From NCBI GenBank assembly GCA_022376925.1, contig JAIOJX010000002.1, positions 64,690,001-64,754,000 on the forward strand: a stretch of 64,000 nucleotides of DNA, read 5' to 3'. The DNA comes from Tragulus kanchil (taxonomy: Eukaryota > Chordata > Mammalia > Artiodactyla > Tragulidae). The position numbers and the translations under genes were made by a program. Of this stretch, positions 37,281-48,149 are shown one piece after another; the stretch's first letter is position 1; each line of letters opens with the position of its first letter. The notes under the pieces are model-generated. The model ran no database searches, had not been told where the DNA came from, and worked only from the letters and a program-made list of their open reading frames with translations.

Positions 37281-37934
37281 TTGTGTATTCTTGATAAAGA
37301 TAATTCCCAGGTACCTTAGATTATTGTTGCTATTGATAATATACATTTTATTATATTTTTAGTTGGTTTTTGCTGTTATAGAAAATGCCATTGGTTTTTG
37401 TACATTGATTTTTGTTTCTGGCAACCTTGTTTTGTTCTCTTACTCTTATTGTTTTTTAATTTAGTTGGTTTGCCTAGGTAGATAGTCACATTATTTGCAA
37501 ACATTTTTAACATTTTCCGTTAAAACTTGGTTCCTTCTTATCCTCATTGTTTCTGTTGTTGCTATGATTATAACATTTTATAGTATTGGCCAGGAGTTCT
37601 GATAATATATTAAATGACTATTGTTGGTGTACATCTGTATTGTTTAAAGTGGAATAGCTTCTACGTTCCCAGTAAGTATACTGCTTATCATAATTGAGTT
37701 TTCTGTCTCAGGTGTGAATATAAACTTCAGCAACTTAAGGTGATTTCCTTCCATCCTAATCTGTGATTTTTTTTTTTTAATTTGGAAGCTTTTCAGAAAT
37801 TTGTTTTCTTCACTGAGGCAATCACATTATTTTGCTCCTTATATATAGCAAATTACATTGTCATTTTATATGAGATATTAGTCATGTATCACAAAATTTA
37901 AAGTATATTGTTGGGTGCTTTTTAGTATATATTT

Positions 37935-38145
37935 ATCCGTGAGGTGGCGGCCATGGTAAAAAAAAAAAAAAAAAAAAATCTGCCTGCTAATGCAGAAACT
38001 CTGAGTTTGATCCCTGGAAAAGGGCACAGCAATATACTCCAGTATTCATCATGCCTGGAGAATCCCATGGATAGAGAAGCCCAGAGGCTACAGTCCATAG
38101 GGTTGCACAGAGTTGGACACAACTGAAGCAACTCATCAAGCTGTA
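37935..38145 (+). mobile_element. Bov-tA SINE with a 21-A run inside its head
   Basis: Sense SINE whose tRNA-like head should read GTGGTAAAGAATCTGCCTGC. Here the AAAGAA segment is a pure run of 21 A (37958-37978) before ATCTGCCTGC. The B-box region (GTTTGATCCCTGG) and BovB tail are present. The run lies between the A-box and B-box positions. The second copy is at 39001-39211 with an equal run (39024-39044). Confidence 0.88.
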
Positions 38146-39000
38146 TCTGTGAAATTAATACTTCAAGCTAGTTCCTAAGACATTTTCAGTTCAGCTCAAT
38201 CATCCAGTCTTATCTGACTCTTTGTGACCTAGAGACTGCAGCACATCAGACTTCCCTGTCTTTCACTGTCTCCTGGAGTTTGCTTAAACTCATATTCATT
38301 GAGTCAGTGATGCCATCCAACCATCTCATCCTCTGTCATCCCCTTCTCCATCTGCCTTCTATTTTTCCCAACATTAGGGTCTTTTGCAATGAGTAATCTT
38401 TTCACATCAGGTAACCAAGATATTGAAGTTTCAGCATCATACCTTCCAATGAATGTTCGGGATTGATTTTCTTTAGGATTGACTGGTTTGATCTTACAGT
38501 CCAAGAAACTCTCAAGAGTCTCCTCCAATACTACAGCTCAAGATGTCAATTCTTTGGCACTCAGCCTTCTTTATGGTCCAATTCTCATGTCCATACATGA
38601 CTACTGGAAGAAAACCCATAGTGATGCCTATACTGACTTCTGTAGGCAAAGTAAAATCTCCGCCCTTTTAATTTTTAGCTTCTTTTTTAGGTTCATAGCA
38701 TGTTTCCATTGTTTAAAGTGGAATAGCTTCTACGTTCCCAGTAAGTATACTGCTTATCATAATTGAGTTTTCTGTCTCAGGTGTGAATATAAACTTCAGC
38801 AACTTAAGGTGATTTCCTTCCATCCTAATCTGTGATTTTTTTTTAATTTGGAAGCTTTTCAGAAATTTGTTTTCTTCACTGAGGCAATCACATTATTTTG
38901 CTCCTTATATATAGCAAATTACATTGTCATTTTATATGAGATATTAGTCATGTATCACAAAATTTAAAGTATATTGTTGGGTGCTTTTTAGTATATATTT

Positions 39001-39211
39001 ATCCGTGAGGTGGCGGCCATGGTAAAAAAAAAAAAAAAAAAAAATCTGCCTGCTAATGCAGAAACTCTGAGTTTGATCCCTGGAAAAGGGCACAGCAATA
39101 TACTCCAGTATTCATCATGCCTGGAGAATCCCATGGATAGAGAAGCCCAGAGGCTACAGTCCATAGGGTTGCACAGAGTTGGACACAACTGAAGCAACTC
39201 ATCAAGCTGTA
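39001..39211 (+). mobile_element. Bov-tA SINE with internal poly(A), doublet copy
   Basis: Copy of 37935-38145 in doublet N. The internal A-run is the same length, 21. Confidence 0.88.
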
Positions 39212-39466
39212 TCTGTGAAATTAATACTTCAAGCTAGTTCCTAAGACATTTTCAGTTCAGCTCAATCATCCAGTCTTATCTGACTCTTTGTGACCTAGAG
39301 ACTGCAGCACATCAGACTTCCCTGTCTTTCACTGTCTCCTGGAGTTTGCTTAAACTCATATTCATTGAGTCAGTGATGCCATCCAACCATCTCATCCTCT
39401 GTCATCCCCTTCTCCATCTGCCTTCTATTTTTCCCAACATTAGGGTCTTTTGCAATGAGTAATCTT

Positions 39467-41435
39467 TTCACATCAGGTAACCAAGATATTGAAGTTTCAG
39501 CATCATACCTTCCAATGAATGTTCGGGATTGATTTTCTTTAGGATTGACTGGTTTGATCTTACAGTCCAAGAAACTCTCAAGAGTCTCCTCCAATACTAC
39601 AGCTCAAGATGTCAATTCTTTGGCACTCAGCCTTCTTTATGGTCCAATTCTCATGTCCATACATGACTACTGGAAGAAAACCCATAGTGATGCCTATACT
39701 GACTTCTGTAGGCAAAGTAAAATCTCCGCTTTTTAATAAGCTTCTCTAGGTTGGTCATAGTTTTTCTTCCAGGGAGCATGCATCTTTTAATTTCATGATG
39801 GCAGTTATCATCCACAGTGATTCTGGAGCCCAAGGAAATAAAGTGTGTCACTGTTTCCATTGTTTCCCCATCTACTTACCGTGAAGTGATGGGACCAGAT
39901 GCCATCATGTTAGTATTTTAAATGTTGAGTTTTAAGCCAGCTTTTTCACTCTTTTCTTTCACCTTCATCAAGAGGTCTTTAATTCTTCTTTGCTCTCTGC
40001 TTAAGGGTGGTGTCAGGTGCATATATGATACTGGTATTTCTCCCTGCAAACTTGACTCCAGCTATGCTTCATCCAGACTGGCATTTCACATGATGTTTTC
40101 TGCATAGAAGTTAAATAAGCAGGGTGACAATATACAGCATTGACATACTCCTTTCTTAATTTGGAACCACTCTGTTGTTCTGTGTCTGGTTCTAACTGTT
40201 GCTTCTTGACCTGCATACAGATTTTGCAAGAGGCAAATAAGGTGGTTTGGTATTCCCATCTCTTTCAGAATTGTCCACGGTTTGTTGTGATTCACACAAT
40301 CAAAGAGTTTGGCATAGTCAATGAATCAAAAGTAGATGCATTTCTGGAATTCTCTTGCTTTTTCTATGATCCAGCAGATGTTGGAAATTTGCTCATCTGG
40401 TTCCTCTGCCTTTTCCATATCCAATTTGTACATCTGGAAGTTCTTGGTTCACATCAGGTAACCAAGATATTGAAGTTTCAGCATCATACCTTCCAATGAA
40501 TGTTCGGGATTGATTTTCTTTAGGATTGACTGGTTTGATCTTACAGTCCAAGAAACTCTCAAGAGTCTCCTCCAATACTACAGCTCAAGATGTCAATTCT
40601 TTGGCACTCAGCCTTCTTTATGGTCCAATTCTCATGTCCATACATGACTACTGGAAGAAAACCCATAGTGATGCCTATACTGACTTCTGTAGGCAAAGTA
40701 AAATCTCCGCTTTTTAATAAGCTTCTCTAGGTTGGTCATAGTTTTTCTTCCAGGGAGCATGCATCTTTTAATTTCATGATGGCAGTTATCATCCACAGTG
40801 ATTCTGGAGCCCAAGGAAATAAAGTGTGTCACTGTTTCCATTGTTTCCCCATCTACTTACCGTGAAGTGATGGGACCAGATGCCATCATGTTAGTATTTT
40901 AAATGTTGAGTTTTAAGCCAGCTTTTTCACTCTTTTCTTTCACCTTCATCAAGAGGTCTTTAATTCTTCTTTGCTCTCTGCTTAAGGGTGGTGTCAGGTG
41001 CATATATGATACTGGTATTTCTCCCTGCAAACTTGACTCCAGCTATGCTTCATCCAGACTGGCATTTCACATGATGTTTTCTGCATAGAAGTTAAATAAG
41101 CAGGGTGACAATATACAGCATTGACATACTCCTTTCTTAATTTGGAACCACTCTGTTGTTCTGTGTCTGGTTCTAACTGTTGCTTCTTGACCTGCATACA
41201 GATTTTGCAAGAGGCAAATAAGGTGGTTTGGTATTCCCATCTCTTTCAGAATTGTCCACGGTTTGTTGTGATTCACACAATCAAAGAGTTTGGCATAGTC
41301 AATGAATCAAAAGTAGATGCATTTCTGGAATTCTCTTGCTTTTTCTATGATCCAGCAGATGTTGGAAATTTGCTCATCTGGTTCCTCTGCCTTTTCCATA
41401 TCCAATTTGTACATCTGGAAGTTCTTGGTTCACAT
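39467..41435 (+). repeat. Direct doublet O (about 0.988 kb x 2)
   Basis: 39467-40454 recurs at 40448-41435 at a constant offset of 981, joined on the 7-base overlap TTCACAT (first copy right edge, second copy left edge). It begins inside the second copy of N. Its content is entirely BovB. Confidence 0.95.
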
Positions 41436-41565
41436 AATGTTGAAGTCTATCTTGAAGGATTTTGAGCATTACCTTGCTAGCATGTAAAATGAATGCAGTT
41501 TGTGGTAGTTTGAAAGTTCTTGGGCATTGCCCTTCTCTGGGATTAGAATGAAAGCTGACCTTTTC

Positions 41566-41660
41566 CAGGAGAAGGAAATGGCAGCCCACTCCAGTATTCT
41601 TGCCTGGAAAATTCCATGGACAGAGAAGCCTGGCAAGCTATAGTCCATGGGGTCTCAAAT
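41566..41660 (+). mobile_element. Bov-tA SINE fragment, sense (tail half)
   Basis: GGAGAAGGAAATGGCAGCCC through TCCATGGGGTCTC, head missing, followed by a short AT run at 41659-41670. It lies inside the BovB LINE. Confidence 0.88.
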
Positions 41661-41671
41661 ATATATATATG

Positions 41672-41880
41672 GGGCTTCCCTAATGTCTCAGTGATGAGGA
41701 ATCTGCCTACAATACAGGAGACCCAGATTCTGTTCCTGGGTTGGGAAGATCCCCTGGAGGAGGGCATGGCAACCTAATCCAGTATTCTTGCCTGGAGACT
41801 TCCATGGACAGAGGAGCCTGATGGGCTGCAGTCCATGGGGGTCACGTGGTCAGACACGACTGAAGTGACTAAGCAGCTGA
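41672..41880 (+). mobile_element. Bov-tA SINE, sense, full length
   Basis: Head GGCTTCCCTAATGTCTCAGTG, a weak B box (ATTCTGTTCCTGG), the full BovB tail ending GACTGAAGTGACTAAGCAGC. It sits directly behind the fragment at 41566-41660. Both interrupt BovB. Confidence 0.92.
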
Positions 41881-42026
41881 TGAGTTTTAGAGACAAAGTA
41901 ATGATGATATTCAATAAAATTGTGAGTTTCCATACCAATGTGTATATCCATTATAAGTGAACTATTGCAAGTTTTGGCTAAAGAAACCATAGTTAGGAGT
42001 AACCTTAAGTATCAGGTGATCTATGG

Positions 42027-42098
42027 TCAGGAAACTAGATTCTACATGCTGCAACTAAGACTCAGCATAGTCAAATAAATGAATGTTTAAAAAATATG
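42027..42098 (+). mobile_element. CHR-type SINE tail fragment
   Basis: GGAAACTAGATTCTACATGC and AACTAAGACTCAGCATAGTC followed by AAATAAATGAATG match the 3' part of ruminant CHR/Bov-type SINEs. The 5' part is absent. Confidence 0.6.
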
Positions 42099-42099
42099 A

Positions 42100-42378
42100 T
42101 AATAAAAAAACCTGACCTTTTACAGTCCTATGGCCACTGCTAAGCTTTCCAAAGTTGCTGGTATATTGAGCCTAGCACTTTAAAAGCATCATCTCTTAGG
42201 ATTTGAAATAGCTCAGCTAGAATTCCATCAACTCCACCAGCTTTGTTTCTAGTAATGTGCACTTGATTTCACACTCCAGGATGTCTGACTCTAGATGAAT
42301 GATCACACATTGTGGTAATCTGGCTCGTTAAGATCTTTTTTGTATAGTTTATTCTGTGTATTCTTGCCAACTCTTCTT
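42100..42378 (-). mobile_element. BovB LINE, antisense, middle segment
   Basis: It continues the BovB ORF2 from 41536 after the SINE cluster (CTGACCTTTTACAGTCC, then GATGTCTGACTCTAGATGAA) and stops where an L1 inserted at 42379. It resumes at 43315. Confidence 0.88.
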
Positions 42379-43314
42379 TTTTTTTAATTGAGGAAAAGTC
42401 TTTAATAATCTGGGGATATAGATTTTTTAAATTTTATTTCACTTTTTACTTTTACAGTGTTTTTTCATTTATAGATATGTATAATCCCAGATTAGTCATA
42501 TGTATATCCTTGGCTCCCATCCCTCCACCTCCCTCCCAGTCCCCTCCGGCGTATCCCATCCCTCCAGGCCATCTCACGGCACCCCTGAAGGATCCCCTAT
42601 TCCCACAGTGAAACGACAATAGGTATCTTTTTCACAAATGATAGTACAGGCTTCCATATTACTCTGTCTACACCTCCTACCCCCTGTTCATTCCCCACAA
42701 TATCCGTAAGTCTGTTCTCTACGTTCGTTTTCTAATGCTTCACTGCATGTGTTATCATGACCATCCTACTAGATTCCATATATATGTGGTAGTATACTGT
42801 ACTTGTCTTTCTTTTTTTGACTTACTTCACTTTTTATAATAGGTTCTAGATCCATCCATCTCATTAGGACTGATTCTTCTGCATTTCTTTTTACAGCTGA
42901 GTAGTACTCCATTGTATATATGTACAAGAGCTTTTTTATCCATTCATTCGTTGATGGACATCTAGGTTGCTTCCATGTTCTAGCTATTGTATAGAGTGCT
43001 GCAGTGAACATTGGGGTACAGGTGCTTCTTTCAGTTTTGATTTCATCAGGGTATAAGCCTAGTAGTGGGATTGCTGGGTCATAGAGTGCTTCTATTTTTA
43101 GTTTTTTAAGGAATCTTCATACTGTCTTCCATAGCGGCTGTATCAGTTTACATTCCCATCAGCAATGCAAGAGTGTTGCCTTTTCTCTGCACCCTCTCTA
43201 GCAATGATTGTCTGTAGATGTGTTGATGATGGCTATTCTAACTGATGTAAGATGATATCTCATAATAATTTTGATTTGCATTTCTCTAATAATAAGTGAG
43301 GTTGAGCATCTTGT
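42379..43314 (-). mobile_element. 5'-truncated L1 inserted into BovB, with 11-bp target-site duplication
   Basis: Antisense ruminant L1: 3' UTR at the left (TCCCAGTCCCCTCCGGCGTA), then the ORF2 C-terminus. The minus frame at 42769-43011 preserves TMEYYSAVKRN and WMDLEP, typical of the L1 ORF2 end. The target-site duplication CAACTCTTCTT lies at 42368-42378 and 43315-43325, and BovB continues correctly across it. Much of it is repeated at 43673-44400 by doublet P. Confidence 0.93.
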
Positions 43315-44742
43315 CAACTCTTCTTAAGCTCTTCTGCTTCTGTTAGGTCCATACCGTTTCTGGCCTTTATTGTGCCCATCATTTTGCATGAAATATTTCC
43401 TTGGTATCTCTAATCTTCCTGGAGAGACACCTAGTCTTTTCCATTCTATTGTTTTATTCTATTTCTTTGCAGTGTTCCCTTAGGAAGGCTTTCTTGTCTC
43501 TCCTTGCTATTCTCTGGAATTCTGCATTCAGATGGGTACATCTTTCCTTTTCTCTTTTGCCTTTTGCTTTTCTTCTTTTCTCAGCTGTTTGTAAGGCCTC
43601 TGCAGACAACCATTTTTCCTGCTTTACATTTATTTCTCTTGGGGATGGTTTTGTACTCCTCTTGCTACCTATCTGAAGGATCCCCTATTCCCACAGTGAA
43701 ACGACAATAGGTATCTTTTTCACAAATGATAGTACAGGCTTCCATATTACTCTGTCTACACCTCCTACCCCCTGTTCATTCCCCACAATATCCGTAAGTC
43801 TGTTCTCTACGTTCGTTTCTAATGCTTCACGGCATGTGTCATCATTACCATCTTACTAAATTTCACATATATGTGTTAGTATTCTGTACTTGTCTTTCTT
43901 TTTTTGACTTATTTCACTTTTTATAAAGGGTTCTAGATCCATCCATCTCATTAGGACTGATTCTTCTGCATTTCTTTTTACAGCTGAGTAGTACTCCATT
44001 GTATATATGTACAAGAGCTTTTTTATCCATTCATTCGTTGATGGACATCTAGGTTGCTTCCATGTTCTAGCTATTGTATAGAGTGCTGCAGTGAACATTG
44101 GGGTACAGGTGCTTCTTTCAGTTTTGATTTCATCAGGGTATAAGCCTAGTAGTGGGATTGCTGGGTCATAGAGTGCTTCTATTTTTAGTTTTTTAAGGAA
44201 TCTTCATACTGTCTTCCATAGCGGCTGTATCAGTTTACATTCCCATCAGCAATGCAAGAGTGTTGCCTTTTCTCTGCACCCTCTCTAGCAATGATTGTCT
44301 GTAGATGTGTTGATGATGGCTATTCTAACTGATGTAAGATGATATCTCATAATAATTTTGATTTGCATTTCTCTAATAATAAGTGAGGTTGAGCATCTTG
44401 TCAACTCTTCTTAAGCTCTTCTGCTTCTGTTAGGTCCATACCGTTTCTGGCCTTTATTGTGCCCATCATTTTGCATGAAATATTTCCTTGGTATCTCTAA
44501 TCTTCCTGGAGAGACACCTAGTCTTTTCCATTCTATTGTTTTATTCTATTTCTTTGCAGTGTTCCCTTAGGAAGGCTTTCTTGTCTCTCCTTGCTATTCT
44601 CTGGAATTCTGCATTCAGATGGGTACATCTTTCCTTTTCTCTTTTGCCTTTTGCTTTTCTTCTTTTCTCAGCTGTTTGTAAGGCCTCTGCAGACAACCAT
44701 TTTTCCTGCTTTTTACATTTATTTCTCTTGGGGATGGTTTTG
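42585..44742 (+). repeat. Direct doublet P (about 1.07 kb x 2), with a divergent patch
   Basis: 42585-43653 recurs at 43673-44742. The spacer 43654-43672 is unmatched. Unlike other doublets, about 43815-43930 differs from 42726-42842 at roughly ten scattered base substitutions, while the flanks are essentially identical. The patch lies in L1 sequence, so mixing with another genomic L1 copy is a plausible cause. Confidence 0.92.
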
Positions 44743-44895
44743 ATCACTACCTCCTTTAGAGTGTTATGAACCTCTGTCCATAGTTCTTCAGACACTCTAT
44801 CAGATTTAATCCCTTGAATCTATTTGTCACTTCTACTGTCTAATCATAAGGGTTTGATTCAGGTCATATCTGAATGGCCTAGTGATTTTCCATAT

Positions 44896-45173
44896 ATGTG
44901 TGTGTGTGTGTGTGTGTATTTTTTAATTTTGGCCTCTTTTATTGGTCCTTCATTCATTTATTTTCATCCATCTTAATTCTTTGGCCGGTGGGGGCCTCCC
45001 ATTGCAGTGGCCTCTCTCCTCGCAGAGCACCAACTCTGGGCGCATGCGATCCAGAGCACTGGCTCACAATTGGACACACTGGTCCAGCCGCTCCATGGCA
45101 CATAGGATCCTCCTGTGCAGGGATCTTTGCACTGCAAGGTTGACTCGCTACCCACTGGACCACCAGGGAAGCT
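44896..45173 (-). mobile_element. CHR-like SINE next to a (GT)n tract, antisense, in BovB
   Basis: (GT)n at 44897-44918, then TTTTGGCCTCTTTTATTGG through CCACCAGGGAAGCTC. The B-box region is partly deleted (GCAGGGATCTTTGCACTGC). BovB continues on both sides. The second copy is at 46085-46362. Confidence 0.87.
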
Positions 45174-46084
45174 CTCCCTATGTTCCTCAATTTAAGTCTG
45201 AAATTTACAATAAGGAGATCATGACTTGGGCCACAGTCAGTTCCTGGTCTTATTTTTGCTGGCTGTATAGAGCTTCTCCATCTTCAGCTGCAAAGAATAT
45301 AATCAATCTGATTTTGGTATTAACCATATGGTGATGTCCATGTGTAGAATTGTGTCTTGTATTATTGGAGGAGCGTGTTTGATATGACCAGTGTGTTCTC
45401 TTGGCAAAACTGTTAGCCTTTGTCCTGCTTCATTTTGTACTCCAAGGCCAAACTTGCCTATTAAAACTTGCATGTTACTTCAGGTATCTCTTGACTTCCA
45501 ATTTTTTTCATTTCAGTCCCCTATGATGAAAAGGACATCTATTTTTGGTGTTTGTTCTAGTAGGTCTTGTAGGTCTTCACAGGACCATTCAGCTTCAGTT
45601 TCTTCAGCATTAGAGGTTGGGGCATAGACTTGGATTATTGTCATATTGAAAGCTTTGCCTTGGAAATTAACCAAGATCATTCTGTCATTTTTGAGATTGC
45701 ACCCAAGTAGTGAATTTTAGACTCTTGTTGACTATGAGGGTTACTCCATTTCTTCTAAGGGATTCTTAGAATGTCTTTGTAGTAGATAAAGCTTAATCTG
45801 CATTCAGATGGGTACATCTTTCCTTTTCTCTTTTGCCTTTTGCTTTTCTTCTTTTCTCAGCTGTTTGTAAGGCCTCTGCAGACAACCATTTTTCCTGCTT
45901 TTTACATTTATTTCTCTTGGGGATGGTTTTGATCACTACCTCCTTTAGAGTGTTATGAACCTCTGTCCATAGTTCTTCAGACACTCTATCAGATTTAATC
46001 CCTTGAATCTATTTGTCACTTCTACTGTCTAATCATAAGGGTTTGATTCAGGTCATATCTGAATGGCCTAGTGATTTTCCATAT

Positions 46085-46362
46085 ATGTGTGTGTGTGTGT
46101 GTGTGTATTTTTTAATTTTGGCCTCTTTTATTGGTCCTTCATTCATTTATTTTCATCCATCTTAATTCTTTGGCCGGTGGGGGCCTCCCATTGCAGTGGC
46201 CTCTCTCCTCGCAGAGCACCAACTCTGGGCGCATGCGATCCAGAGCACTGGCTCACAATTGGACACACTGGTCCAGCCGCTCCATGGCACATAGGATCCT
46301 CCTGTGCAGGGATCTTTGCACTGCAAGGTTGACTCGCTACCCACTGGACCACCAGGGAAGCT
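46085..46362 (-). mobile_element. CHR-like SINE and (GT)n, doublet copy
   Basis: Copy of 44896-45173 in doublet Q, with the same B-box deletion. Confidence 0.87.
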
Positions 46363-46981
46363 CTCCCTATGTTCCTCAATTTAAGTCTGAAATTTACAAT
46401 AAGGAGATCATGACTTGGGCCACAGTCAGTTCCTGGTCTTATTTTTGCTGGCTGTATAGAGCTTCTCCATCTTCAGCTGCAAAGAATATAATCAATCTGA
46501 TTTTGGTATTAACCATATGGTGATGTCCATGTGTAGAATTGTGTCTTGTATTATTGGAGGAGCGTGTTTGATATGACCAGTGTGTTCTCTTGGCAAAACT
46601 GTTAGCCTTTGTCCTGCTTCATTTTGTACTCCAAGGCCAAACTTGCCTATTAAAACTTGCATGTTACTTCAGGTATCTCTTGACTTCCAATTTTTTTCAT
46701 TTCAGTCCCCTATGATGAAAAGGACATCTATTTTTGGTGTTTGTTCTAGTAGGTCTTGTAGGTCTTCACAGGACCATTCAGCTTCAGTTTCTTCAGCATT
46801 AGAGGTTGGGGCATAGACTTGGATTATTGTCATATTGAAAGCTTTGCCTTGGAAATTAACCAAGATCATTCTGTCATTTTTGAGATTGCACCCAAGTAGT
46901 GAATTTTAGACTCTTGTTGACTATGAGGGTTACTCCATTTCTTCTAAGGGATTCTTAGAATGTCTTTGTAGTAGATAAAGC

Positions 46982-48127
46982 AGCAGTAGATAAAACATTT
47001 TAATGACTCCCAAAGGAAACTCTGTGGCATTAAACAGTTACTCACTGTCCTGTGTCCTCAGCCCTTAGCAACCATCAAACTGCTTTCTCCACCTCTATGG
47101 ATTTGCCTATTCTAAACATTTCACTTAAATGAAACCATACAACAGCTTGCTTTCTCATGTCTGGCTTCTTTCATGCAGCGTAGTATCTTATAGCTTATTT
47201 CATGCAGCATGGATTAGTACTTTGTTTTTTAGAACCGAATAATATTCCATTGTATGGATATAGCATATTTTATTTATTAATCAGCTAAACATTTGGGTTG
47301 TTGGTACTTGTGGCTTTAATGAAGATTTGACTACTGTAAACATTTGGATACAAGTTTTTATAAAGTTGGTACTTCTGGCTTTAATGAAAATTTGACTACT
47401 GTAAATGTTTGGATACAAGTTTTTATAAAGGTATATACTTTCATCTTAGATATATATCTCTGAGTGGAATTGAAAATTATAAAGTAGCTATGTTGAACTT
47501 CTTGAAGTATTATCAAACTGTTTTTGAAAGCAGCTGCATTTTTTTTCACTCTCATCAGCATATATGAACATTTCCACATCTTTACCTTCATTTATCTGTT
47601 TGGTCTTTTTAAAAAATTAATATGATAGTCACCCTATAGGTGGGAAGTAGTGTCTCATTGTGGTTTTGACTTGCTTTTCCCTAATACATTTTTTTGTATA
47701 ACTTCTTTGGAGAAATGTTCAATTTCTCTGCCCATATTTTCAGTGTGTTGTCTTGCTATTGAATTTCAAGTATTCCTGCCAGTCTGGATTCCTTTTTTCT
47801 TCTTATCTACTTGCTCTTACTATAGCCTCCAGTGCATGTTGAGTAAGTTTAGCAAGAGCAACCATCTTTGTCTTGTTCCAAATTTTAGGAGACAGGCTTT
47901 CAGTTTCTCTAAGAATGAAGTTCTTTGTGAATCTCCAATAGATACCCTTTACTTAGTTGAGGAAGCTTCCTGCTATTCCTGGTTTATTGAGTGTTTTTAT
48001 AATAAAGGGTGTTGGATTTTGTCAAATGTCTTTTCTGCATTTGTTGAGATAATAATGTGTCTTTAATCTTTTGTTGTATTAATATGATGTATTATACTGT
48101 TTAATGTTCATATATTGTGACAATTTT
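46982..48127 (-). mobile_element. Antisense old L1 (L1M-like) 3' UTR and ORF2 segments
   Basis: Plus-strand landmarks include TCTATGGATTTGCCTATTCT, AATATTCCATTGTATGGATA, TCTCATTGTGGTTTTGAC and the reverse-transcriptase-side CTTTTCTGCATTTGTTGAGA. A short internal tandem repeat occurs (TGGCTTTAATGAA-type stretches at about 47310-47355 and 47370-47430). All frames are broken. Confidence 0.82.
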
Positions 48128-48149
48128 GTGTTCTTAAGAGTGAATCCCA

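Larger units (their letters stand above)
35170..37920 (-). mobile_element. Antisense L1M-like ORF2 fragments around a SINE
   Basis: Plus-strand sequence such as CAGGTGTGCATTTGTCTATT, ATTGATTTTTGTTTCTGGCAACC and TTATTTGCAAACATTTTTAACA resembles the antisense of L1 ORF2. It continues on both sides of the SINE at 37009-37280, whose target-site duplication rejoins the L1. The match is degraded, and the left and right limits are approximate. Confidence 0.65.
37639..39729 (+). repeat. Direct doublet N (about 1.02 kb x 2)
   Basis: 37639-38663 recurs at 38708-39729, with T-run differences (around 37770 and 38837). The 44-base spacer 38664-38707 is an error-rich rendering of what follows the second copy (39730-39775). 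It shares the order of AGCTTCT, AGGTT, TCATAG and TTTCC but has many substitutions and gaps. It is the clearest sign that the first copy ends in poorly resolved sequence. Confidence 0.94.
38186..41536 (-). mobile_element. BovB LINE, antisense (reverse transcriptase and downstream part)
   Basis: The left edge is the BovB 3' end (CAGTTCAGCTCAATCATCCAG on the plus strand). The minus strand then reads upstream through ORF2. At 40086-40295 and 41067-41276 the minus frame preserves the RT-type segment LYAGQEATVRT followed by a motif-like CILSP, with a degenerate residue before it. Frames are broken by stops and shifts, so no active protein is predicted. Doublets N and O copy parts of it, so the stretch beginning at 38407 appears three times. 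It continues after an interruption at 42100. Confidence 0.93.
43315..46981 (-). mobile_element. BovB LINE, antisense, upstream ORF2 part including endonuclease region
   Basis: BovB resumes after the L1 and runs to about 46981, through TCTTCTGCTTCTGTTAGGTC, the region encoding MSEELWTEVHNTLKE on the minus strand (44541-44795), and the endonuclease-side sequence ending GGGATTCTTAGAATG near 46965. It is interrupted by the repeated L1 block of doublet P and by the SINE at 44929. Frames are broken. Doublets P and Q inflate its length. Confidence 0.9.
44608..46981 (+). repeat. Direct doublet Q (about 1.185 kb x 2)
   Basis: 44608-45792 recurs at 45797-46981 at offset 1189 with a 4-base spacer (TTAA). 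It includes a whole SINE and (GT)n tract. The left edge lies inside the second copy of P. Confidence 0.95.

Noticed and set aside
40086..41465. Frames with reverse-transcriptase-like sequence as possible functional genes
   Set aside because: They are short pieces of a BovB LINE broken by stops and frameshifts, and appear twice because of doublet O.
44541..45984. Lysine-rich 84-codon frame as a host nuclear protein
   Set aside because: It matches the expected BovB ORF2 peptide in the right order and orientation within a BovB LINE.
24166..46981. Doublets as a higher-order satellite or CRISPR-like array
   Set aside because: Each unit is different and occurs only two (rarely three) times. There are no short regular repeats with spacers, and the DNA is mammalian.
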